Shown: positions 29,585 through 39,035, counted from the first letter of the stretch. The stretch: DNA of 64,000 nucleotides from Bacteroides sp. (GCF_028690125.1 NZ_JAQVBV010000001.1:62001-126000); one strand, 5' to 3'. Notes: generated by a model not told the origin, from the sequence alone. Numbers and translations: made by a program.

Positions 29585-32080
29585 TTATTTTCTTCTTCCG
29601 GTGATTTTAAGTGCATTTTCGTTTCCATTTTCAGCAGCCTTTTCAAACCACTCCATGGCAATCTCATCATTTTCCTCTACACCATTTCCTGTCAGATAAG
29701 CATTTCCTAATTCAAACTGTGCTTTATCAATATCATTTTCGGCCGCTTTCTGTAGCCATTGTATAGCTGCTTCGGGATCAGGAGTACATCCTTCACCATA
29801 CATCATCATTTTACCCAGATAGTAAGCCGCAGGTATATTTTCATTTCCGGCCGCATCATTGAACCAGCGGTAAGCTTCCGCATAATTCTCCTTTACTCCT
29901 ACTCCGTTATAATAGCAAAGTCCCGTACGATACATACTCGTTACATTTCCACTGTTTGCAGCCAATGTATAGTATTTAAATGCTTCCGTCTCATTATCTT
30001 CCACACCGATCCCCATCTCATAGCAAATGCCTATGCCTTCACTATACCACTCGCATTCTGCAGCCTTTTTGAAATAGCCAAAAGCTTTTTCCGATTCATT
30101 TAATTTATCGTAGTCATACAAATAATATTCACCCATTCGTATCATCGCTAAAGGCACTTCATTTTCAATAGCCTTTTCATACCACTCTACTGCTTGTTTG
30201 TTGTCTTCCAGACAAGGTCCATAACTAAATAGACAGTAATCTCCCATCTTGAACTGGGCATAACCGTAGTTCAAATCGGCCGCCCGTTTCATATATTCTA
30301 CTGCCTTATTAGGATTTTCTTCCACACCACTCCCGCTCTCATAAGCAATTCCTAATTCTGTGAGGCAACGGAACTCTTCATTTTCTGCACCTTTGGTAAA
30401 CCATTCAAGTGCTTTATCCATATCTTCTTTGGTGCCAAAGCCATTCTTGTAACAACGCCCCAAAGCAAAAACAGCATCAGGGTCACCAGCCTCGGCAGCT
30501 TTTAGATACCAGCCGAAAGCCTCTTCCGACTGCGGTTCACCGATAACTCCTTTTTCATGATAAAGACCGATACGATACATTGCATAAGGATATTCTTCGC
30601 GAGCAGCTTTATGAAATAGTTCAAAGGCTTTTTCATAACTCTTCTCTACACCATCACCGATCTCATATAAAAATGCAAGTTCTACCAACGCAAAACACAC
30701 ACCCATCTCAGCAGCTTTCTCATAATACCGTTTTGATTTCTCTGCATCTTTCACACCGGCATAACCATTAGCCAAATAAAGTGCCGCACGACAATATCCA
30801 TCGGCACTCTCCAATGAGGCTGCCTTTTCATAATACTCCATCGCTTTTACATAATCCGGTTGTTCGGATAAAAAGCCATGTTCATACATCCATCCAAGAC
30901 GATAAGCAGCATTTCCGGAACCTAATTCAACTGCTTTTTCCAACAATTTACCGGCACGGAAAACATCCTGCTCTACTAATTCACCATTGAAATAAACATT
31001 TGAAAGTCCCTCAATACCTTGAATATAACTGTCGTCCACACATCGCTCCATGCACATCAATCCGCGCTCTACATTTTTATATTCATCATTATAGAGATAA
31101 ATCAACGCTAATTCATAGGTACTGTAGGACTCGCAATAAAGCATTCCTTTTTCCAACCACTCAATAGCTTTGGGCATATCCAGCCACTCTTCTTCCTGAT
31201 AATTAAATCCTAAAAAATTAGCGGCAGACCATACTCCTGCGCGCCAGGCTTTTTCCCAAAGTTGGAAAGACAGTTCCTTCGGTTTACCCAATTCGGGATA
31301 GCGGAAATAAAGTGTTCCCAGATTTTTAAGAGAATATAGATTAGGAACAATTTCTAAAGACTTTTCGAAGTAAATGGCTTCTTGTGCAACACTCCCTTCC
31401 TCGCGGTCGAGCATATCACCTAAAGCAGCATATATATGCGCACACAAACGATGTCCTTCAGGAAGTTCGTCTAGCAATTCCTGACGCATATTCAAAGCTT
31501 TCTCCTTATTTCCTGTAAATTCTTCTACAAAAGCTCGGTAATATTTCCCCCAATAGATTGCTTCAGGCGATGAAAGGGCAGCAAAACGACGTTCTCCTTC
31601 TTTGCGATCTTGTTCGCAATAAAACCCCATATAAAGCCAATAGGCAACAGTAGCTTCCGCTTCCGCCCAACCCATAGCTGCTGCTTTCTCATAATAAGGA
31701 AACAAAAATTGCATATCGCGCCATCCATAACGTGCCTCGGAATACTGAGCACCTTTTTGTGACCAACCAGCCCCACTGAACTCTGCAACTCTATCACATA
31801 CGTGCATTACTCTTCCCCACCAAAATGCATATTCCTCATTATTCAGGTCTACTTCCACATTACAGTCGTATGCGCTGAATATCAATACAAAAAAACTTTC
31901 GGTCAGTTTTTCATCCTCCCTTGTATCGAGGGCATACTCGCACACAGCAAGTGCTTCCCACCAATTTTCAGCATTGAGCAAAGAGGTAGTTGTATAGTTA
32001 GGAAACCACTCCGCAGCAGGTCTTCCTGATGTCTTTATCCGATTGGATAGTTCTTCGAATCTCTCTTGTACAGTTCTCAT
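29585..32080 (-). CDS. Large Sel1-like repeat protein
   Basis: This 831-residue soluble protein has an N-terminal helical part (about 1-230) followed by many Sel1-like repeats of about 36 residues to the C-terminus. The pattern is A-x-x-x-L-G-x-x-Y-x-x-G-x-G-V, for example YRIGLYHEKGVIGEPQSEEA and YNGVGVKENYAEAYRWFNDA. Such solenoids bind other proteins. There is no signal peptide, so it should be cytoplasmic. It heads the operon with the Hsp90-type ATPase and the TPR-like protein (gap of 8 bases to the former) and may supply the client or scaffold function. Confidence 0.88.
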   Translation of the reverse strand: MRTVQERFEELSNRIKTSGRPAAEWFPNYTTTSLLNAENWWEALAVCEYALDTREDEKLTESFFVLIFSAYDCNVEVDLNNEEYAFWWGRVMHVCDRVAEFSGAGWSQKGAQYSEARYGWRDMQFLFPYYEKAAAMGWAEAEATVAYWLYMGFYCEQDRKEGERRFAALSSPEAIYWGKYYRAFVEEFTGNKEKALNMRQELLDELPEGHRLCAHIYAALGDMLDREEGSVAQEAIYFEKSLEIVPNLYSLKNLGTLYFRYPELGKPKELSFQLWEKAWRAGVWSAANFLGFNYQEEEWLDMPKAIEWLEKGMLYCESYSTYELALIYLYNDEYKNVERGLMCMERCVDDSYIQGIEGLSNVYFNGELVEQDVFRAGKLLEKAVELGSGNAAYRLGWMYEHGFLSEQPDYVKAMEYYEKAASLESADGYCRAALYLANGYAGVKDAEKSKRYYEKAAEMGVCFALVELAFLYEIGDGVEKSYEKAFELFHKAAREEYPYAMYRIGLYHEKGVIGEPQSEEAFGWYLKAAEAGDPDAVFALGRCYKNGFGTKEDMDKALEWFTKGAENEEFRCLTELGIAYESGSGVEENPNKAVEYMKRAADLNYGYAQFKMGDYCLFSYGPCLEDNKQAVEWYEKAIENEVPLAMIRMGEYYLYDYDKLNESEKAFGYFKKAAECEWYSEGIGICYEMGIGVEDNETEAFKYYTLAANSGNVTSMYRTGLCYYNGVGVKENYAEAYRWFNDAAGNENIPAAYYLGKMMMYGEGCTPDPEAAIQWLQKAAENDIDKAQFELGNAYLTGNGVEENDEIAMEWFEKAAENGNENALKITGRRK

Positions 32081-32237
32081 GATTATTCGTTTTATCTTAC
32101 TTTATTAGTAATAACATACCACGGACAAAGAAGCCGCGTAACGAGTGCAAGTTACTAATATTGAATGAATGGACAAAAAAGAGAACAAAAAAAGAGAGTG
32201 GATAATTAAAAAATTATCTCAACTATTGCTTAACAGT

Positions 32238-32765
32238 CTATAATTCCAACAATTCCTGCAAATGTTTCACAGAAGATTCAATCTGGTCAAGGTCTTCCAA
32301 CTTTTCGGCATTAAATATATACTGAGCTTGTGTATAAAATGGAGCTCTCTTCTCAAGTGCCTGAACAATAAATGTTTTCAATTCATCATCTTGTTTTCCT
32401 TGAAGAATAGGACGTTGCTGCTTAGCAACACGCAAACGTCGAAAAAGGACATCCGGATGAACATTAAGGAAGACAGTCTTTCCTGATCGATTCATAAACT
32501 CCATGTTATCGTAAAAGCAGGGAGCACCTCCACCTGTCGAAATAACCACGTTCTCAAATTCAGCCACTTCATGAAGCATATTTCTTTCCAACTCCCGGAA
32601 TCCGGCTTCACCGCGTTCTATGAATAATTCTCCTACGGTTTTATGAAAACGCTCTTCGATATACCAGTCCAAATCAATGAATGATATATTTAGTTCACGG
32701 GCAAATGCCTTACCCAAAGTCGTTTTACCGGCACCCATATAGCCGGTCAGGAATATACGGACCAT
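32238..32765 (-). CDS. aroK: Shikimate kinase
   Basis: This 175-residue cytoplasmic kinase phosphorylates shikimate in chorismate synthesis. The Walker A loop GAGKTT is at residues 11-16 (context TGYMGAGKTTLGKAFA), the shikimate-binding segment STGGGAPC is near residue 78, and the lid R-x-x-x-x-x-Q-R-P (RVAKQQRP) near 112-119. The length is standard. A perfect 16-bp palindrome abuts the start codon and contains the presumed -7 box. Confidence 0.96.
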   Translation of the reverse strand: MVRIFLTGYMGAGKTTLGKAFARELNISFIDLDWYIEERFHKTVGELFIERGEAGFRELERNMLHEVAEFENVVISTGGGAPCFYDNMEFMNRSGKTVFLNVHPDVLFRRLRVAKQQRPILQGKQDDELKTFIVQALEKRAPFYTQAQYIFNAEKLEDLDQIESSVKHLQELLEL

Positions 32766-32800
32766 AAATGATTAATTTTGTGAGCAAAATTAATCATTTA
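32765..32800. promoter_or_regulatory. Perfect palindrome over the aroK promoter, possible operator
   Basis: Sixteen-base arms (32765-32780 and 32785-32800) with a 4-base spacer form a perfect inverted repeat whose inner halves contain TAATTTTG, a -7-like element (32785-32792 on the minus strand). The left arm ends at the first base of the start codon. This suggests a repressor site, although the sequence is AT-rich. Confidence 0.5.
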
Positions 32801-32907
32801 AAGGATATTTGGATAGTGGATAATGAATAATTCTCTCCCCGAATGTAAAAAATTACTTTACCAAGCAATTCTTTTTACCATTATCCACACTCCACTAACA
32901 ATATCAA

Positions 32908-33510
32908 TTATCTAAATATTTTTACCCTTTCTTCTAACGGAAGGTATTCTTTTTCACCCGGTCGCTGAGTTGGAGTTCCAAATGGCATCTCTGCAATCAA
33001 ATGCCAATTTTCGGGCAAATGCCAGGTACGACGTACTTCATCATCAATTAACGGATTATAATGTTGTAAAGATGCTCCCAGACCGGCATCTTCCAACATG
33101 GTCCAAATAACAAATTGATGCATCCCGGAAGTCTGTAACGACCATTCAGGAAATTTATCCTGATAAGCCGGAAAAGTATTCTGCAATTCTTTTACGATAA
33201 GCTGATCTTCAAAGAAAAGCACTGTCCCATACCCGCAAGCAAATGAATTATCTATCTTCTCTTCTGTCTTCACAAAAGCTTCTTGGGGCATAATCTTCTC
33301 CAATGTATCCTTCACAATTTGCCATAATTTCTTATGCGAATCACCCAGTAACAGTACTATTCGAGTCGTTTGGGAATTAAAAGCAGAAGGTACATTTCTT
33401 ACTGTGGTATTAATGATACACTCTATTTCTTCATCCAAAATAGGTGACTGATTAGTGATTGAATAGTAAGTCCGACGATGTTTCAGGGCTTCACTAAAAG
33501 TTCTTTCCAT
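32908..33510 (-). CDS. Nitroreductase family protein
   Basis: This 200-residue FMN-dependent oxidoreductase belongs to the nitroreductase superfamily. The N-terminal phosphate-binding block RRTYYSITNQSP (R12-R13 region), the middle HQFVIWTMLEDAGLGASLQHY and the C-terminal PFGTPTQRPGEKEY are typical of the YdfN/HBN1-like subgroup. It would use NAD(P)H to reduce nitro compounds or quinones; the physiological substrate is unknown. It is monocistronic, and no regulator is adjacent. Confidence 0.9.
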   Translation of the reverse strand: MERTFSEALKHRRTYYSITNQSPILDEEIECIINTTVRNVPSAFNSQTTRIVLLLGDSHKKLWQIVKDTLEKIMPQEAFVKTEEKIDNSFACGYGTVLFFEDQLIVKELQNTFPAYQDKFPEWSLQTSGMHQFVIWTMLEDAGLGASLQHYNPLIDDEVRRTWHLPENWHLIAEMPFGTPTQRPGEKEYLPLEERVKIFR

Positions 33511-33655
33511 AATAACTCCTTTCTTTATATATGGTTCATTGTGGTAATATTAAACTCATATCTTTTTAAAACAAGTATCCCCTTCAACTTGTTCGATTTT
33601 AGAATATATTTGTACCTTCGCAGAAATAATATGCGAAATTGATAAATTATTATCT

Positions 33656-34291
33656 ATGGGGAAACAGAAATTCTATGTAGTATGGGAAGGAGTAACGCCG
33701 GGAATTTATACATCCTGGACGGAGTGTCAGCTCCAGATAAAGGGATATGAAGGTGCTAAATACAAATCATTCCATACCCGAGAGGAAGCAGAGCATGCCT
33801 TAGCAACATCTCCATACGCTTATATTGGGAAGAATGCAAAAAAGAAAACGGAAAACGGAAAACTGAATTCCGGCGTTTTACCTGCCGCAGTAATTGATAA
33901 TAGTTTGGCGGTTGATGCAGCCTGTAGTGGTAATCCCGGTCCAATGGAATATCGTGGAGTACACATAGCAAGCTGCCAAGAAGTTTTTCACTTTGGTCCA
34001 ATGAAGGGTACAAACAATATTGGTGAATTCTTAGCAATTGTGCACGGTCTAGCCTTATTGAAGCAAAAAGGATTTGATATGCCAATTTATAGTGACAGCG
34101 TGAATGCTATCAGTTGGGTAAGACAGAAGAAATGTAAAACTAAGCTTCCCCGAACAGCAGAAACTGAACAGTTGTTCTTATTGATAGAACGGGCAGAGAA
34201 GTGGCTCAAAAAGAACACTTACTCTACCCGTATTTTAAAATGGGAGACCAAGGAATGGGGAGAAATTCCCGCAGACTTTGGTCGAAAATAA
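33656..34291 (+). CDS. rnhA: Ribonuclease HI with N-terminal viroplasmin domain
   Basis: In this 211-residue protein, residues 1-50 form a viroplasmin-like domain (KFYVVWEGVTPGIYTSWTEC, KSFHTREEAE) that binds RNA:DNA duplex in eukaryotic RNase H1. The RNase H fold follows, with the catalytic acids in VDAACSGNPG, NIGEFLAIVHGL and PIYSDSVNA, and the last aspartate near IPADF. It complements rnhB earlier in the window. Its stop codon is two bases from that of the convergent ABC exporter. Confidence 0.94.
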   Translation: MGKQKFYVVWEGVTPGIYTSWTECQLQIKGYEGAKYKSFHTREEAEHALATSPYAYIGKNAKKKTENGKLNSGVLPAAVIDNSLAVDAACSGNPGPMEYRGVHIASCQEVFHFGPMKGTNNIGEFLAIVHGLALLKQKGFDMPIYSDSVNAISWVRQKKCKTKLPRTAETEQLFLLIERAEKWLKKNTYSTRILKWETKEWGEIPADFGRK

Positions 34292-34293
34292 AA

Positions 34294-36129
34294 TTAAAGT
34301 TGCTGCATATCGTGCAGTCTCTTATAATAACCATCTAACTCAATCAGTTCTTCATGTTTGCCACGCTCTACAATCTCTCCTTCATAGAGCACACAAATCT
34401 CATCTGCATTCTTGATAGTAGATAAACGGTGAGCGATCGCAATCGTAGTACGTGTTTTCATCAAACGTTCTAATGCTTCTTGTACCAGACGCTCGGATTC
34501 TGTATCAAGAGCCGAAGTAGCTTCATCCAGAATCAAAATAGGAGGATTCTTCAATATAGCACGAGCAATACTAATTCGCTGACGCTGACCACCTGATAGT
34601 TTTCCACCACGATCGCCAATATTGGCATTATATCCTTCCGGTTTCTCCATAATGAAGTCATGGGCGTTTGCAATCTTAGCAGCTTCTACTACCTGTTCCA
34701 TTGTTGCCTTCTCTACACCGAAAGCAATATTATTAAAAAATGTATCGTTAAACAGAATAGCTTCCTGATTCACATTACCAATCAAACTACGCAGATCTGC
34801 AATGCGAACATCTTTAATATTTGTACCGTCAATGGTTATCGTTCCTTCCTGCACATCATGATAACGGGGCAATAAATCAACCAATGTAGATTTTCCCGAA
34901 CCAGATTGTCCGACCAGTGCAATTGTCTTTCCTTTAGGTACTGTTATATTGACGTGTTTCAATACTTCTCTTTTACCATCGTAACTGAATGAAATATCTT
35001 TAAACTCAATTTTATCATGCAATCCCTTCAAAGGCTTCGGATTGGGTATTTCCTTAATATTGTTTACCGCTTTCAGGATTTTATCCACACGCTCCATAGA
35101 AGCCAACCCCTTTGGAATATTATACCCGGCTTTGGCAAAATCTTTCAAAGGATTAATAGCACTATACAGAATCACCATATAATAAATAAATATCGAAGCG
35201 GTTAATGTAGAGCCTTCGGCCAAAATTAAAGACCCGCCGAACCACAAGACGCCCACAATAAGGATAGTACCCAAGAATTCGCTCAGCGGATGCGCCAGTA
35301 CCTGCCGCATAGCCACCTTACACCCCGCGTCGCGAAGTTCGTTGCTACATTTTGTAAAACGATTAATCATACGGTCTTCCGCAATAAACGCCTTGATAAT
35401 GCGCAGACCACCCAAAGTTTCTTCTAATTGTGACATCGTATCACTCCACTTTGATTGCGCCTCCAATGACTGACGTTTCAACTTTCTACCGACTTTGCCC
35501 ATGAACCATCCCATCCCCGGCAAAACCAATACCGTGAAAAGAGTCAGTTGCCAACTTAATATAATTAGCGTGGTAAAGTAGATGATAAGCATGATAGGAT
35601 TCTTCAGCAACATATCCAGCGAACTGGTAATGGAGTTTTCCACCTCACCTACGTCACCACTCATACGGGCAATGATATCTCCCTTTCTTTCTTCAGAGAA
35701 GAAGCTCAGGGGAAGGCGCATCACTTTGGCATAAACCATGATACGGATATCACGAACCACTCCCGTACGCAACGGAATCATTACCGCCGATGAAGCAAAA
35801 TAACAGGCCGTTTTCAGCAAGGTCATCACAGTCAGCCCTATTCCCAACAGCAACAGCACTTTCCCGGCACCTCCTGCCTGGATCATATCGGTCGCATAAT
35901 AATAGAAGTTATTTTTCAACACCACTTCAAACTTATCTGCGCCCCACTCCATATAGTGATAAATCTCCTGGGTCCCTCCGGTTTTGAAAAGAATATTCAA
36001 TATTGGAATCAACAAAGAGAATGAAAATACATTAAAAACCGCAGATAAAATATTCAGCACGACAGCCCATCCAATGAACCTCCTATAGGGCCACAAGAAG
36101 CGGCGCATTAATTGTAGAAATTCCTTCAT
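34294..36129 (-). CDS. MsbA-like ABC exporter (permease-ATPase fusion)
   Basis: This 611-residue half-transporter has six membrane helices (residues about 20-330) and then an ATPase domain: GQSGSGKST (Walker A), LSGGQRQRISIARA (signature) and ILILDEATSALDTESE (Walker B). The length, and MsbA-like coupling regions such as RMSGDVGEVENSI, suggest lipid A-core or other lipid export across the inner membrane. The neighbouring surface-glycan locus supports that, but a substrate is not proven. A -7-like TATCTTTG lies at 36157-36164 on the minus strand. Confidence 0.92.
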   Translation of the reverse strand: MKEFLQLMRRFLWPYRRFIGWAVVLNILSAVFNVFSFSLLIPILNILFKTGGTQEIYHYMEWGADKFEVVLKNNFYYYATDMIQAGGAGKVLLLLGIGLTVMTLLKTACYFASSAVMIPLRTGVVRDIRIMVYAKVMRLPLSFFSEERKGDIIARMSGDVGEVENSITSSLDMLLKNPIMLIIYFTTLIILSWQLTLFTVLVLPGMGWFMGKVGRKLKRQSLEAQSKWSDTMSQLEETLGGLRIIKAFIAEDRMINRFTKCSNELRDAGCKVAMRQVLAHPLSEFLGTILIVGVLWFGGSLILAEGSTLTASIFIYYMVILYSAINPLKDFAKAGYNIPKGLASMERVDKILKAVNNIKEIPNPKPLKGLHDKIEFKDISFSYDGKREVLKHVNITVPKGKTIALVGQSGSGKSTLVDLLPRYHDVQEGTITIDGTNIKDVRIADLRSLIGNVNQEAILFNDTFFNNIAFGVEKATMEQVVEAAKIANAHDFIMEKPEGYNANIGDRGGKLSGGQRQRISIARAILKNPPILILDEATSALDTESERLVQEALERLMKTRTTIAIAHRLSTIKNADEICVLYEGEIVERGKHEELIELDGYYKRLHDMQQL

Positions 36130-36238
36130 TATTGATAATTAAATAAGTTAAGGGCGCAAAGATACAACAAAACCACTTAACTGATGAAAGTTTCCCACAA
36201 TTATTAATATCAATTATCGAAAAAAGAAATCCGCGCCA

Positions 36239-37078
36239 CTATTTATTCTTGTAATCGGGGAATGTAACTGCGCGATAACGAGCAGAATAAGTCTTCACCA
36301 ACTCGTCCAGCGAGGATAGTTGCCGATAGCGAAGCGATTTATTACGAAACAAACGGGTTACGGCATCCGATGTCGGATAATAGTTACCATAAGTTTCGTA
36401 TTCTGAGAAACAGGAAAGTTGATTCACATCCAAAATGCTTAGTACAGCCTGGTCCCATGTCTTTCCCGTATGTATATGGATTTCCTGTTTCATGGTTTCC
36501 AGCATTTCGCGTGAAAACAGCATCTTATGCGCCACATATGACAACAGAGGATATTTGTTCCAGCCCAGCAATTTCCAGATAGCCTCATAATAAGGAGCAT
36601 GATACTCACGGCTACGATAGAATACTGTTTTGCCTTCTTTCGTCAGGAACGTATGTGGGCGGAGTAAGATATGATCGGCATCTATTACCAGGAAATAAGG
36701 ACTAATCCCTATTTTTCCCGACAATTTCAGTAATTGCTGAAAAATCCATCCGCTACGATCGCTCCCATCGGAGAGGATATAATGAATATCACGGACCCCA
36801 TATCCAAGCACCGTCGCCTCATCAACAAACACCAGTCCGTGCTCCCGGCAGAACGCTTTTACTACCTCATTATCGGGAGACACCAGATAGATAGCCTGAA
36901 TCCGGTTGGTGACAAATCTCTTCATTGCCTCCAAACAAAGCGGCAGAATACGCAAGTCCTTCTCGATAACCGGAATCACAACATCAATCGGCTCATCGGA
37001 AGGTGGAAGCACTTTATCTCTTTCCAACCAGGTAGAAAGAAGATAGCTTGTCTTTCTAAGTATCTTGTATTTATTCAT
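36239..37078 (-). CDS. DUF6492 glycosyltransferase-like protein
   Basis: This protein of about 279 residues has the DUF6492 pattern: an N-terminal VVIPVIEKDLRILPLCLEA nucleotide-sugar-like fold, a FLVIDADHILLRP segment with a DxD-type motif, and the C-terminal HTGKTWDQAVLSI. It probably transfers sugars to a lipid-linked or surface glycan; the acceptor is unknown. The ATG at 37078 (MNKYKILRKTSYL) is preferred because TATCTTTG at 37086-37093 lies directly upstream, inside the longer open frame. It is the first glycan gene beside the exporter. Confidence 0.8.
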   Translation of the reverse strand: MNKYKILRKTSYLLSTWLERDKVLPPSDEPIDVVIPVIEKDLRILPLCLEAMKRFVTNRIQAIYLVSPDNEVVKAFCREHGLVFVDEATVLGYGVRDIHYILSDGSDRSGWIFQQLLKLSGKIGISPYFLVIDADHILLRPHTFLTKEGKTVFYRSREYHAPYYEAIWKLLGWNKYPLLSYVAHKMLFSREMLETMKQEIHIHTGKTWDQAVLSILDVNQLSCFSEYETYGNYYPTSDAVTRLFRNKSLRYRQLSSLDELVKTYSARYRAVTFPDYKNK

Positions 37079-37085
37079 AAGAGCG

Positions 37086-37093
37086 CAAAGATA
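37086..37093 (-). promoter_or_regulatory. -7 element upstream of the DUF6492 gene
   Basis: TATCTTTG on the minus strand, eight bases before the ATG at 37078, predicts a very short leader and decides the start codon against the longer open frame. Confidence 0.5.
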
Positions 37094-37116
37094 AGGATAA
37101 AATAAATAAAATTCCT

Positions 37117-37165
37117 GTTTCACGCGCAAAACAAATTCAGGTATCAATCGTTTTGCGTGTAAAAC
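37117..37165. repeat. Two near-palindromic 16-mers 33 bp apart
   Basis: GTTTCACGCGCAAAAC (37117-37132) and GTTTTGCGTGTAAAAC (37150-37165) are each nearly self-complementary and match the pattern GTTTYRCRYGYRAAAC. Their positions, between the DUF6492 promoter and the VirE-like gene's 3' end, would suit a dimeric regulator site. A third copy-like sequence lies inside the GT25 gene near 62470. Confidence 0.45.
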
Positions 37166-37190
37166 AAACAGCAGGAAATAGCCTCTATAT

Positions 37191-39026
37191 TCATCTAAGA
37201 CTCATTACATGATAATACACTCCACGGGTTTTCCGATACGACTTTACTCCCAGCCTTTGCAGGATACGCCCGAAGTATGCCACTAATCCGGGAGAGAACT
37301 TCATCCGGCTTTCTTTCTGTATCCGTTGCAGAAGATCCGGGGCAAGTAGCCATTCTCCTTCCTCATCGTCTTCGGCAGCCCGGAAATAAATCAGGAATAA
37401 TTGCTCGATAGCGGGTGACTGTTCAAATTCACGATTGGCTTCCGTCATCAGGGCCTCGTCCGTTTCATCGAACCAATATCGTTCGTTATTGTAAAGGGCT
37501 GCCATTGCCTGCGCATACAGTTGTTCATAGTCAATCGGGCGGACCACGTCAATCACCCCTGTCACCTCCACACCAATAAAACGACGGCTACCGGAAGTAT
37601 CCGTCAGCAGGTCTTTATGGTTGCTCGTCCCAATGAAAGAGGCATAACGGCGAAGTGACTCCACCGCCGAAGCATTCGGACGACGCGTATTGACCACCGG
37701 CTTCTGCAAAATATGTTTGAGAAAAGCTTGTTGGTTCGCACCTATCTGGTCGAACTCATCCATATTAATCAACAAAAAACGGTTCAGATACAGCTCGGCA
37801 TCCCGCTTCCGGCTAAAATCAATGCTGTCTGTATAATACGCCTGCAAGCAAGGCGGCAATATCAGACGGCAGAATGTCGATTTCCGGAAAGCTTGTGGAC
37901 CGATCAAAAGAGGTGAAGTGCTATTTGCATATCTTTCATTTATTCCACGCCAGTGGGCTACCATACCCAAAAACCAACGGCGAAACAATTGTGTCCAATA
38001 CAGATTATTGCAGGGAACCCGCTCCGCCAAACTCCGAATGTGATCCTTACCATCCCAATGCGGAAGGTCGTAAAGAAACTCCTCAACAGGCTGGTAAACC
38101 GGAACATGATCCGAACTTAAATAACGGACCACATCTTTGTCCCAAAGTTTGATTCCTTCATACAGCCCATTCATGGCAATGCTTGCCATGCCCCGTTTAT
38201 CCACCGGACGGAAATAGAAGTTAAAACTGTTCCTCTCCCGATATTCCACCACATTTGTCAGCTGATTGAAACGGAATTCATACCGACGTTTCATGAATTC
38301 GTCCAACTGCATCACAAACAACTGTTCCGGCAACAGGCTGCTTTTATCTCCGAATCCTCTGCTGGTACGATATACATTCTTTACCGTCTCCCGTATCAAC
38401 GCCCCCTCATCGGGCAACCGGTAATGCGCACGTGCCCATCGTACCGTATCCTCTCCAGGAATACCGGCACGGAAACTATGTCCGGCAAGGCAAATCAGCA
38501 GAGATTGTATATCGTCACCCCGACAATATTCCCTCTGTTCCTCCAGTGCCTGAGCGAAAGCCGCCTCGAAAAGCAAAGAAAGCGCCTTATAGCTCTCGTA
38601 TCCCGGCGCCAATCGCTGCAAAGGTGAAACCTCTGTCCGCACCTGTTCACGGTAAGTAGTCTCCCCCGGCAAATCGACGGGCTGCTTCAGGTAAATAGGC
38701 ATTGCCTCAGAATTAAAATACAGTCCCGGGTCAAAAGTCAAACGGCAGTATTGTTCCAACGAAGGTTCCTTCAGTTCAATATCGAAAGGTAATTGAGGCT
38801 GATAGAATTTCACCGCCAGACGATAGGCGGAAGCATGAAACAATTCCGCTTGTTCATGGGTCGTAGGCAATTCATTATCCGGGCAATATTTTGAAACCAG
38901 TTCATCGTAAACAAACGAGAAATCTATCAATGAATTGATACGCCGAAGGAGATTATCCTGCGGTATAATCAAGTCATAAAGACTTGAATAATCACTAAAG
39001 ACTAAACGTTCTTGGGGTGCTAACAT
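37191..39026 (-). CDS. VirE/DUF3874-type P-loop protein, N-terminus replaced by IS remnant
   Basis: In this gene of about 611 residues from the first ATG, the C-terminal half has the VirE/VapE-like ATPase seen in Bacteroides: LPHWDGKDHIRSLAERV, LLIGPQAFRKSTFCR at the P-loop position, LLINMDEFDQ, SFIGTSNHKDLLTDTSGSRR. The P-loop reads GPQAFRKST, with R where GKT proteins have G. The first about 50 residues (MLAPQERLVFSDYSSLYDLI...SKYCPDNE) resemble the start of IS1182-family transposases, not a primase domain. The intact BT4734-like N-terminal domain is missing its first part. The frame is still open, even to a TTG at 39173. Likely a 5'-truncated, chimeric gene. Confidence 0.7.
   Translation of the reverse strand: MLAPQERLVFSDYSSLYDLIIPQDNLLRRINSLIDFSFVYDELVSKYCPDNELPTTHEQAELFHASAYRLAVKFYQPQLPFDIELKEPSLEQYCRLTFDPGLYFNSEAMPIYLKQPVDLPGETTYREQVRTEVSPLQRLAPGYESYKALSLLFEAAFAQALEEQREYCRGDDIQSLLICLAGHSFRAGIPGEDTVRWARAHYRLPDEGALIRETVKNVYRTSRGFGDKSSLLPEQLFVMQLDEFMKRRYEFRFNQLTNVVEYRERNSFNFYFRPVDKRGMASIAMNGLYEGIKLWDKDVVRYLSSDHVPVYQPVEEFLYDLPHWDGKDHIRSLAERVPCNNLYWTQLFRRWFLGMVAHWRGINERYANSTSPLLIGPQAFRKSTFCRLILPPCLQAYYTDSIDFSRKRDAELYLNRFLLINMDEFDQIGANQQAFLKHILQKPVVNTRRPNASAVESLRRYASFIGTSNHKDLLTDTSGSRRFIGVEVTGVIDVVRPIDYEQLYAQAMAALYNNERYWFDETDEALMTEANREFEQSPAIEQLFLIYFRAAEDDEEGEWLLAPDLLQRIQKESRMKFSPGLVAYFGRILQRLGVKSYRKTRGVYYHVMSLR
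38874..39026 (-). mobile_element. IS1182-family transposase N-terminal remnant
   Basis: The segment encodes LAPQERLVFSDYSSLYDLI and NSLIDFSFVYDELVSKYC, which match the beginning of Bacteroides IS1182 transposases as I know them. It is in frame with the VirE-like gene and supplies its only ATG in this part. The rest of the transposase is absent. Confidence 0.6.
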
Positions 39027-39035
39027 TAGAAGTTC

